In this document: positions 1 to 5,960 of the stretch, one piece after another
Position numbering within the stretch: the first letter of the stretch is position 1
How the letters are laid out: each line of letters opens with the position of its first letter
DNA from: CAZJAD01 sp964543855
GTDB taxonomy: Bacteria; Electryoneota; RPQS01; DYHQ01
NCBI GenBank assembly: GCA_964543855.1
Contig: CAZJAD010000119.1
Span: 1-6,067, forward strand
Length of the DNA: 6,067 nt
Direction of reading: 5' to 3'
Translations under genes and position numbers: made by a program
Notes under the pieces: generated by a model
The model's input: the letters and a program-made list of their open reading frames with translations, nothing else
What the model was told of the DNA's origin: nothing
The model's database searches: none

Positions 1-1715
1 TAGTCTCCAAATCCCCAGTAATAAGAATAAGCAAGTGCCAGATGTGCTTCCGGCAACTTTGGTTGAAGTCCCAGTGCCTTGTCTATGGCATCTTTCGCCG
101 TTTGCAGCCTTATTCCAGAGAAATCATAGAACCAGTACATGTGTAAATGAGTCCATGCCAAAGCAGCCCATGCCAAGGCAAAGTCAGGATCACTTTCGAC
201 AGCTTTCTGATACATCTCCGCTGCAATGAGCATATCCTTCTTCTCATAGCTGCCATATGCGTATTCGTTGCCGCGAAGATAATAATCATACGCCTCAAGG
301 CTCTTCGTCGGTTTGGTTTCAAACGAGCTGCGTTCAGGCTCCAGAAGCGCAACATCCAATGCTTCAGCAATCCGAGTAGCGATATCCGCCTGCACCGTGA
401 AAATCTGAGTAAGCGACCGCTCATAACTGTCTGCCCAGAGATGAACGTCATCCGACACTTTTATAAGCTGTGGCGTAATACGAACTCGATTGATATCTCC
501 TGCTTTGTCCCAGCGGATTGTTCCCTCAAGGATATAGTCCACACCCAGTTCTTTCGCTATCTCAGGCAGGCTTTTTTCAGAGTTTTTATACTGAATAGCA
601 CTCGTTCTCGAAATAACGCCGAGTCCTTGCAGTGTTGCAAGTCGGGAAGTAATCTCATCCGTAATCCCGTCAGCAAAGTATTCATCCTCCGAGGCGCCAA
701 GGTTCTCAAACGGCAACACCGCCAGCATCTTTTTCCCGTCGCTTGTTCCAACTCGCTCCTTGGGCCAGAAGGAAAACAGAGCAATGACTGCAGCCACCGC
801 CGCCACGATAATCCCCGCTATGACCGGCCAGCGGAAAGACCGCTTCGGCATCGCGCTGACGACCCGACTCTCTTTGCTGACCATCAGCTTCTTCAGATCA
901 GAAATGACCTCGGCGGCACCCTGATATCTGAGTGAAGGATCTTTTTCAAGCAGCTTAGAGATGATCCGTTGCAGTTCATCAGGCACATCAGCTTTGTAGC
1001 GCGCCAACGGTTCCGGTGTGTCGTCCATAATCGATCGCATGATTGCCGCTTCTGTATCCCCTCTGAAAGGCCGCCGACCGGCAATCATTTCATACAGGAG
1101 GACGCCAATGGAGAAGAGGTCGGACCGTTGGTCGACCGCCTGTCCCTTCACCTGCTCAGGGGACATGTAAGCCACGGTACCAAGAGTCGAGCCAATTCTG
1201 GTAAGCTTTTCAGCTCCTTTAACGGCTGCCAATCCAAAGTCAAGTAATTTCGGTCGTCCGTCAGCATCCATAACGACATTTGACGGCTTGATATCGCGAT
1301 GGATGACTCCTGCCTCGTGAGCTTTGTTCAGCCCCTCGCAAATACGTATGCCAAGATCAATGATCGCGCCGATGGATAACTCCTGACTCTCGATCAAGTC
1401 TCGAAGGGACTGCCCCTCCATCAGTTCCATCGCAAAGAAAGGACGTCCTTGAAAATCGCCAACTTCATAGATGGTCACGATATTCGGATGATTCAGTTGT
1501 GCTGCCGCCTGTGCTTCGCGCTTGAATCGAGTACGGCAGTCTTCGTCCTCGCACAAGTGTGCTGGGAGGAATTTCAAGGCCACTTTGCGGTTGAGTTCGG
1601 TGTCTTGGGCAAGATAAACATCTCCCATGCCGCCGGAGCCGATCTTCTCGAGAATCTCGTAGCGACCGACCACGGTGCCGTTCGTCAGGACAATGTAGGA
1701 TCGGGTGTTGTCCAT
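1..1715 (-). CDS. Transmembrane Ser/Thr protein kinase with TolB-like and TPR C-terminal region (3' end cut by window edge)
   Basis: A Hanks-type kinase that should transfer ATP phosphate to Ser/Thr of itself and partner proteins at the inner membrane. The visible 571 residues show a complete kinase domain at about 18-278: glycine loop GSGGMGDVY (26-34), lysine K48, helix-C glutamate E67, HRDIKPSN (139-146, catalytic D141), DFG (159-161), activation-loop threonines T172, T177 and T180, SPE (185-187) and D199. An Arg/Lys-rich stretch and one membrane helix follow (about 296-317), suggesting kinase inside and tail outside. Residues 328-455 resemble the TolB-N/FlgO-like domain (start LAVLPFENLG), and 472-571 begin TPR repeats. 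The protein continues beyond position 1; relatives are commonly several hundred residues longer. The ATG lies three bases after the phosphatase stop, with GAGAG about 10 nt upstream, so translation is probably coupled. All catalytic residues are present, so it should be active. The signal sensed by the tail is unknown. Confidence 0.95.
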   Translation of the reverse strand, partial: MDNTRSYIVLTNGTVVGRYEILEKIGSGGMGDVYLAQDTELNRKVALKFLPAHLCEDEDCRTRFKREAQAAAQLNHPNIVTIYEVGDFQGRPFFAMELMEGQSLRDLIESQELSIGAIIDLGIRICEGLNKAHEAGVIHRDIKPSNVVMDADGRPKLLDFGLAAVKGAEKLTRIGSTLGTVAYMSPEQVKGQAVDQRSDLFSIGVLLYEMIAGRRPFRGDTEAAIMRSIMDDTPEPLARYKADVPDELQRIISKLLEKDPSLRYQGAAEVISDLKKLMVSKESRVVSAMPKRSFRWPVIAGIIVAAVAAVIALFSFWPKERVGTSDGKKMLAVLPFENLGASEDEYFADGITDEITSRLATLQGLGVISRTSAIQYKNSEKSLPEIAKELGVDYILEGTIRWDKAGDINRVRITPQLIKVSDDVHLWADSYERSLTQIFTVQADIATRIAEALDVALLEPERSSFETKPTKSLEAYDYYLRGNEYAYGSYEKKDMLIAAEMYQKAVESDPDFALAWAALAWTHLHMYWFYDFSGIRLQTAKDAIDKALGLQPKLPEAHLALAYSYYWGFGD

Positions 1716-1718
1716 CCT

Positions 1719-3365
1719 TCAACGCTCTCTACGCAGAACCAAAAGGGTGATATCGTCACTTCGCGGGACATCTCCGATGAATTCATCGACGGCGCGGACT
1801 ATGGATTCAATCAATTCCTCTGGAGAGCGATCCCGACAATTCTGAACGCACTGTGTCAGTCTGTCGCTGCCAAACGGCTCGTCCTGGTTGTTGATCGCTT
1901 CAGGGATACCGTCCGTGAACACAACCAAGAGGTCGCCGACTCTCAACTCGAGGGTCTTCTCTTCCCAGAGCACCATATCCAAGGCACCCAATGGAAGTCC
2001 GGATGCTTCCAGATGTTCCACTTCGCCGTTGGGTCGCAGCACTATCGGAGGGTCGTGACCGGCGTTCACATATTGGAGGGTGTCGGTTTTTGGATTCAGT
2101 ATGCCGAGAAAGAGTGTCGCAAAATCTCCCGGCCGCGTGAAACTCAAGAGCTGCTTGGAAACACTGCAGATGGCATTTGCAGCGTCGAAATCTTTTGCAG
2201 TATAGAGTACGCGGAAGGAGGCTAAGATGTTTGATGCGAGCAAAGCAGCGCCCATGCCCTTCCCTGAGACATCCGCCACCAGAAAGAGGATTCGTCCATC
2301 ATCCAGCGTCGTGACATCGTAAAGGTCCCCGCCGACAAGTTTGCACTGAATCTGGAATGCGCCAAGGCGATACCGCTCTACCGAGGGCAGTTCCCTTGGC
2401 AACAGCTGCTGTTGAATCTGCGAGGCCGTGGCCAATTCGGCTTCCAACACTTCCTTGGCTTGGCGCTCCTTCAGGAGGTGACAATTGGCAATTTTGGCCG
2501 CGAGGATATTCCCGAAGGTCGCCGTGATTCTGAGATAGTCCTCGCTGCACGGTTGCTTGGGATCGGTCGTGTCTGCATACAAGATACCCGCGATTTCGGC
2601 TTCATCAAACAGGGGCACAGCCATTGCTGACCTGATTCTCGATGCTACTATCGATTGCTGCTCTGCGTATTTGCGATCGTGTTCGGTATCGGAAATCAGA
2701 ACGGCGTTCCTCTGAGTGAGAAGCTCATGCGCAATCGTACGGGAGATACTGAACGAACGAGGCCCTCGGCCGCTGACAGTGCGACAGGCGGCCAGGCCAA
2801 TCTCCTTTCCTTCTCCCCGAACGGAGAATATGGCGACGCGTTCAACTGGAAGTATCTCCTTGAGCAATTCCAGAGCCTTACCAAACATCTGCTCTTCCGG
2901 ACCCGGCAGGATAAGCATTTTGCCCAGCTCAGAGAAGGAGCTGAACAACCTTGGGTCTTCAAGAATCTTTGAAGAGAGGGGCTCAAGTGCCTCTTCTATC
3001 GGCAATCGAGTAACATTGGCCGGGTCCTCATCAGAATCGGTGAGGACGATTGAACTGTCTCGAATGGAGAGAGGCTCTTCACTTGAAATGCTTGCTTCCA
3101 CTCTTCCAAAAGCAAAGATATCGCCCGATGTGACGCGGACTGGAGCGCTGATCCTGCACCCGTTCACGGTCGTTCCGTTATGGCTGCCAAGATCAGTCAG
3201 ACGGATTGTCTGTTCATCAACAATCTCAATCTCGGCATGCCTCCGAGAGACCGTCTCATCTTCCATGACCAGATCGCATTCGGGGCTTCGACCAATCGTG
3301 TATTTGCCTCTCTTCAAGAGCCAGCTATGGCTTTTTGCGCCGACTATGGAGGATAACTTGATCAT
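1719..3365 (-). CDS. FHA-GAF-SpoIIE/RsbU-type (PPM) serine/threonine phosphatase
   Basis: A 548-residue soluble protein that should remove phosphate from Ser/Thr of a partner protein, using bound Mn or Mg ions. The FHA domain at 1-92 has the phospho-Thr-binding residues: GR (25-26), SRRH (40-43) and GSHNGTTVNG (60-69). A GAF domain at about 150-295 (RSAMAVPLFDEAEIAGILYAD, residues 245-265, is its typical core) may bind a small ligand. A helical linker (298-325) leads into the SpoIIE phosphatase domain (about 335-546) with metal-ligand motifs GGDLYD (D347), DVSGKG (D365), NAGHDPP, FTDG (D485) and SDDIT (D538), all intact. No signal peptide or membrane segment is seen. The ATG directly precedes the FHA fold and is the only sensible start, though its ribosome site (GAGAG, 2-3 nt away) is poor. 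It shares a promoter with the kinase that follows. SpoIIE/RsbU relatives usually act on STAS anti-anti-sigma proteins; none is encoded here, so the substrate may be the kinase or an unlinked protein. Confidence 0.96.
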   Translation of the reverse strand: MIKLSSIVGAKSHSWLLKRGKYTIGRSPECDLVMEDETVSRRHAEIEIVDEQTIRLTDLGSHNGTTVNGCRISAPVRVTSGDIFAFGRVEASISSEEPLSIRDSSIVLTDSDEDPANVTRLPIEEALEPLSSKILEDPRLFSSFSELGKMLILPGPEEQMFGKALELLKEILPVERVAIFSVRGEGKEIGLAACRTVSGRGPRSFSISRTIAHELLTQRNAVLISDTEHDRKYAEQQSIVASRIRSAMAVPLFDEAEIAGILYADTTDPKQPCSEDYLRITATFGNILAAKIANCHLLKERQAKEVLEAELATASQIQQQLLPRELPSVERYRLGAFQIQCKLVGGDLYDVTTLDDGRILFLVADVSGKGMGAALLASNILASFRVLYTAKDFDAANAICSVSKQLLSFTRPGDFATLFLGILNPKTDTLQYVNAGHDPPIVLRPNGEVEHLEASGLPLGALDMVLWEEKTLELRVGDLLVVFTDGIPEAINNQDEPFGSDRLTQCVQNCRDRSPEELIESIVRAVDEFIGDVPRSDDITLLVLRRER

Positions 3366-3478
3366 GTCTCTCTGAACGGCATCCTCGACTCGCTCTGCAA
3401 GCAGGTATGGAGCTAACCGCTTACAGGGTGAATCATCCGATGCAGTCCGGATTCCTCAGACTCGTGTGAACAATTCGC
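3366..3478 (-). other. 5' leader of the phosphatase-kinase operon
   Basis: About 110 nt lie between the predicted transcription start (near 3476-3478) and the phosphatase ATG. Within it, 3430-3454 can fold: GAATC (3430-3434) matches GATTC (3450-3454), and in another register ATCCG (3435-3439) matches CGGAT (3448-3452). A six-codon reading frame (ATG at 3382-3380, peptide MPFRET) ends with a TGA at 3364-3362 that overlaps the phosphatase ATG as ATGA. The coding strand also carries the related words CGAGTCTGAGGA and CGAGTCGAGGA (within 3447-3464 and 3377-3392). These are direct observations; a regulatory role is inference. Confidence 0.45.
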
Positions 3479-3483
3479 TCTGA

Positions 3484-3512
3484 AGTATACATGAAAATAC
3501 TTGTTTTGTCAA
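3484..3512 (-). promoter_or_regulatory. Sigma-70-type promoter for the phosphatase-kinase operon
   Basis: Read on the minus strand, a perfect -35 box TTGACA (3512-3507) is followed by exactly 17 bp and a -10 box TATACT (3489-3484), which matches TATAAT at five of six positions. The spacer is A/T-rich. The predicted start of transcription is a purine near 3476-3478, giving a leader of about 110 nt before the phosphatase ATG. It sits in the gap just after the acyl-CoA ligase stop, so the signalling pair has its own promoter and need not depend on upstream transcription. No operator overlapping the boxes is obvious, and the strength of the match suggests housekeeping-sigma, fairly constitutive expression. 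Confidence 0.85.
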
Positions 3513-3562
3513 GTTCACGTGGCCCATACGGCAGGGAAAATCCTATTCACTTCCTGCGGTCT

Positions 3563-5356
3563 TCAGAAAGCGCGCCCCTTCCCTCCCGCTTCAACATACA
3601 TGGATTCAATTTCGATTCCATATCTCGCCATGATGACATTTCTCCTGAGCTTCAGAGTCGGTGTCAGCATGCGATTTTCCACCGTAAACTCTTCGGGTAT
3701 CAGGGTGAAGGCTTTCACTTTCTCATAAGATGGCAGGTCCTGAGTTGCATTGTCTATTTCCTGTTTGATCAGCTGCTTCACTTCATCCGTTTTCAAGAGT
3801 TGTGCATAGTCATCCGTTTGTGGCATTGTCTCTCCTCGAAGGTTTTCTACGGCGGACCGATCCGGTACGACCAATGCAACAATGTACTTCCTCTTGTCGC
3901 CACACAGCATCACTTGGGAGATATGTCGACTTCTCGCGATATTCGCCTCGATAGGTCCGACGGCGATGTTCTTCCCGTAGGAGGTGATGATCATCTCCTT
4001 GATCCTTCCGGTGATCACAAGATTTCCATGCTTGTCGAACCGACCTTGATCACCGGTACGCAGCCAGCCCTCCTTATCAATGACTCTTGCCGTCTCGTCA
4101 GGCTTATTCAGATAGCCTGTCATCACATTGGGCCCTCTCACCAAAATCTCGTCATTCTCGCCGCACTTCACTTCGACACCGTCAATCGGCTTCCCAACGG
4201 TGCCCAACCTGTTCTCCTCCACTGTATTCAGGCAAAGCACCGGCGAAGTCTCGGTCAAACCGTATCCCTCCAAGATGTTGAAGCCCAAGACATAGAAGAC
4301 CTTCGCAACCTTAGCGTTCAGGGGAGCGCCGCCCGACGCGATTATTCTAAGCCGTCCTCCCCCGAGTTTTTGGAATTCGGATGCGACAAATTTCTTGTAA
4401 ATAGAGCTCTTGACTTTCAGAGTGATCGGCACCTTCATCTTCTTGTACCGAAGATTCACACTTCTATTCAAGCACTTGATCGCGGAAAAAACGAGGGTCT
4501 TCTTAATCCACGAACTCTTTTCGACCTCCTTCACCACCTCGTCATAAACCTTTTCGATCACTCTGGGTACAGCCAGAAATACCGTCGGGCGAATCTCTTC
4601 CACATCGTGGGCGACTGTGGACAGGTTCTCGGCATAAGCAATGGTGCCTCCCGCAAAGAGAATCGTGTAGTACCCGCAAGTCCTCTCAAACATATGACAC
4701 AATGGAAGATAAGAGAGAAAAATATCTTCACAACTGACTTGATATGTTTCGCTCACGGACCGCGCATTGGAGACGATATTGCCATGCGTGAGAACGACAC
4801 CCTTCGGCTCTCCAGTTGTTCCGGAGGTATAAACAATCGTCGCAGTGTCATCGTGTGAAACAACGGCCTCTTTGAGAATACCTCCACTCTCTGTTTGTTT
4901 CATATCATCGAAGCTCAAGAATCTCTCTTCTGCGCTGAGTCCTGAAATGTCGAAGAGAACGACATGCTTGAGAGCAGGCGTTTCGTGACGGATGGAGTTG
5001 ATTAGCGAAAAGAGCTGAGCATTCTCTACGAAGATGAGCGTGATTTTTGAATCGTTGACTATGTACTTCACATACGAAGGAGGCAAAGTCGGATAAATGG
5101 GAACGACAATCCCTCCCAGTTTCAGAACCGCCAAGTCAGCAATGGCCCATTCCGGTCGATTGCAGGATAGGATCCCAACCATGTCCCCCTTGCCGATTCC
5201 CAGCTTCTGGATGGTCACCGCTACCGCGTCTACCGAGTCCTTCATATCTTTGTAGGTTGTCCCGACATATCGCCCCTCTTCCTTGTGCATCAAGGCGATC
5301 CTGTTCTGATAACGGGCTGCTATTTCCGAGAAAGATTGATAGAGTGTTTCTGCCAT
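3563..5356 (-). CDS. Long-chain fatty acid--CoA ligase (AMP-binding, FAA1/FadD15-like)
   Basis: An adenylate-forming enzyme that should activate a fatty acid with ATP to acyl-AMP and then pass it to coenzyme A, in the cytoplasm or on the inner membrane face. Numbering from the chosen ATG (597 residues, normal for the family): phosphate-binding loop YTSGTTGEPKG (176-186), LPLCHMFER (217-225), GYGLTETSP (364-372), adenosine-ribose aspartate in LRTGDQG (D436), hinge and C-terminal domain start GRIKEMI (450-456) with GKNIAVGPIE, and the C-terminal catalytic lysine candidate K569 in TPTLKLRR. This motif set is that of the eukaryote-like FAA1 branch (COG1022), not classical E. coli FadD. A TTG at 5365 would add three residues, but GGAGG is 1 nt from it and 10 nt from the ATG at 5356, so ATG is preferred. 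Chain-length preference and role (degradation or lipid synthesis) cannot be read from sequence; no beta-oxidation genes are adjacent. No intrinsic terminator is visible after the TGA. Confidence 0.95.
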   Translation of the reverse strand: MAETLYQSFSEIAARYQNRIALMHKEEGRYVGTTYKDMKDSVDAVAVTIQKLGIGKGDMVGILSCNRPEWAIADLAVLKLGGIVVPIYPTLPPSYVKYIVNDSKITLIFVENAQLFSLINSIRHETPALKHVVLFDISGLSAEERFLSFDDMKQTESGGILKEAVVSHDDTATIVYTSGTTGEPKGVVLTHGNIVSNARSVSETYQVSCEDIFLSYLPLCHMFERTCGYYTILFAGGTIAYAENLSTVAHDVEEIRPTVFLAVPRVIEKVYDEVVKEVEKSSWIKKTLVFSAIKCLNRSVNLRYKKMKVPITLKVKSSIYKKFVASEFQKLGGGRLRIIASGGAPLNAKVAKVFYVLGFNILEGYGLTETSPVLCLNTVEENRLGTVGKPIDGVEVKCGENDEILVRGPNVMTGYLNKPDETARVIDKEGWLRTGDQGRFDKHGNLVITGRIKEMIITSYGKNIAVGPIEANIARSRHISQVMLCGDKRKYIVALVVPDRSAVENLRGETMPQTDDYAQLLKTDEVKQLIKQEIDNATQDLPSYEKVKAFTLIPEEFTVENRMLTPTLKLRRNVIMARYGIEIESMYVEAGGKGRAF

Positions 5357-5366
5357 GCTACTCAAT

Positions 5367-5371
5367 CCTCC
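5367..5371 (-). promoter_or_regulatory. Ribosome binding site deciding the acyl-CoA ligase start
   Basis: GGAGG on the minus strand is 10 nt before the ATG at 5356-5354 and only 1 nt before the in-frame TTG at 5365-5363. The spacing rules out efficient use of the TTG and favours the ATG. Confidence 0.7.
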
Positions 5372-5401
5372 ATCCTGTTCCCACGGCTCCTGATTCCTTC
5401 A

Positions 5402-5419
5402 GTGACCGTCGTTGGTCAC
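5402..5419. promoter_or_regulatory. Perfect inverted repeat GTGACC-N6-GGTCAC upstream of the acyl-CoA ligase
   Basis: GTGACC (5402-5407) and GGTCAC (5414-5419) are exact reverse complements with a 6-nt centre. The repeat lies 46-63 bp before the ligase ATG. Its size and symmetry fit a dimeric repressor operator (for example of the TetR or GntR type that often controls fatty-acid genes) or a short RNA hairpin in the leader. The half-site spacing does not fit the CRP consensus. Which of these it is cannot be decided from the window. Confidence 0.4.
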
Positions 5420-5436
5420 CCTCGACTGCATAGACT

Positions 5437-5485
5437 CGACCTCTCAGAGGAGTCCTGTTCCTGTCATCCTGACAATTCGAGGTCG
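5437..5485 (-). other. Nested inverted repeats in the acyl-CoA ligase leader
   Basis: A 7-bp outer stem is possible between 5437-5443 and 5479-5485 (CGACCTC/GAGGTCG). It encloses a perfect TGTCA-3 nt-TGACA hairpin at 5462-5474. A third repeat, 5440-5450 (CCTCT-C-AGAGG on the plus strand), uses the same bases as one arm of the outer stem, so the two structures cannot form together. No uridine tract follows, so this is not a standard intrinsic terminator. The rest of the 5357-5604 gap shows no convincing gene and no convincing -35/-10 pair. Confidence 0.4.
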
Positions 5486-5604
5486 GGAGCAAGGAAAGAG
5501 TAGGACAACTCTGCACAATGCCGAGGCGAATCGGAGTCAAGCCCTGGAACTGGAAAATTCAAAGAATAGAATCGACTCTGGGCACGCCTCTCCAGACCTT
5601 CACA

Positions 5605-5856
5605 TCAAGCCGTCTTGGCAAAGGCGTTGTAGAGGAGCGCGAAGATGAGACCACAGACAAAACCGTCCACAAAGCCCCAGATTAGGCCGATGAGTCCACC
5701 CACGAAGCTGAAGCTGAAACCGAGATAGAATTTGCTTAGCTCCGACACGAGCACGCCACTGGAACCGACGATGAGTAACCACCAGGTTCCAATCATAACC
5801 GTGGCCCCCCAAAAAATGCCGCTGGTTAGAGCAAGTGCGAGAGGGCGCAGTTTCAT
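5605..5856 (-). CDS. Small hydrophobic membrane protein, holin-like family of unknown function
   Basis: An 83-residue protein, basic at its start (MKLRPL) and very hydrophobic. One membrane helix spans about 7-30 (with FWG at 15-17 and TWW at 24-26), and one long or two short helices span about 43-79 with GLIGLIWGFVDGFVCGLIF (55-72) and a single buried acidic residue, D64. It ends AKTA. From memory, proteins of this size and pattern (WG near the start, TWW, then IGLxWxxxDG and LYN) are labelled bacteriophage holin in databases, but they occur in ordinary chromosomes. No lysis gene or phage gene is near it, so that name should not be taken as a function. The start is firm: AGGAGG lies 6 nt before the ATG, and a longer in-frame extension upstream (to 5967) has a composition unlike a protein and lacks such a site. 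It is 248 bp from the acyl-CoA ligase on the same strand. Confidence 0.85.
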   Translation of the reverse strand: MKLRPLALALTSGIFWGATVMIGTWWLLIVGSSGVLVSELSKFYLGFSFSFVGGLIGLIWGFVDGFVCGLIFALLYNAFAKTA

Positions 5857-5862
5857 GGTAAG

Positions 5863-5868
5863 CCTCCT
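5863..5868 (-). promoter_or_regulatory. Strong ribosome binding site of the small membrane protein
   Basis: AGGAGG on the minus strand, a full match to the anti-Shine-Dalgarno core, is 6 nt before the ATG at 5856. It fixes the start at 5856, giving 83 residues rather than the longer in-frame alternative, and suggests efficient translation. Confidence 0.85.
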
Positions 5869-5894
5869 GTATGGATGTGATATGGGTCTGCGAA

Positions 5895-5960
5895 CCGCAT
5901 ATTGCGGCGAAATCCTCCATGGATGGCCGGACCAAGCGGCGGGCCATCCAGCCAGCTGGC
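5895..5960. repeat. Cluster of three inverted repeats upstream of the small membrane protein
   Basis: Three perfect dyads lie within 66 bp. CCGCA-TAT-TGCGG is at 5895-5907. A 9-bp pair TGGATGGCC/GGCCATCCA is at 5920-5928 and 5942-5950 with a 13-nt loop. The 10-bp palindrome GCCAGCTGGC is at 5951-5960. None is followed by a run of T on either strand, so a standard terminator is unlikely. They could be protein-binding sites, a structured leader of the small gene, or the end of a transcript from outside the window. The rest, 5961-6067, shows no supported gene or promoter. Confidence 0.5.

Noticed and set aside
147..935. A 262-codon open frame on the plus strand opposite the kinase tail
   Set aside because: The minus strand here encodes the membrane helix, TolB-like domain and TPR start in one unbroken frame with the kinase; the plus frame has no protein-like pattern.
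1719..1721. TGA recoded as an amino acid
   Set aside because: The three visible genes that end in the window all stop at TGA at family-appropriate lengths, tryptophans use TGG, and no TGA occurs inside a conserved domain.
1449..2225. A 258-codon open frame on the plus strand across the phosphatase-kinase junction
   Set aside because: It is antisense to two clear genes, has no ribosome site and no recognisable motif.
3513..3562. Intrinsic terminator after the acyl-CoA ligase
   Set aside because: No GC-rich stem followed by a T run is present on the minus strand; only a weak CAGG/CCTG pairing is seen.
3491..4858. A 455-codon open frame on the plus strand opposite the acyl-CoA ligase
   Set aside because: It has no ribosome site, its ATG lies inside the opposing promoter, its translation shows no recognisable domain, and it overlaps a gene with complete family motifs. 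It is an antisense shadow.
5512..5540. TTGACT at 5540-5535 as a -35 box for the acyl-CoA ligase
   Set aside because: At 17 bp the only -10 candidate is TGTGCA, a poor match, and nearby spacings are no better.
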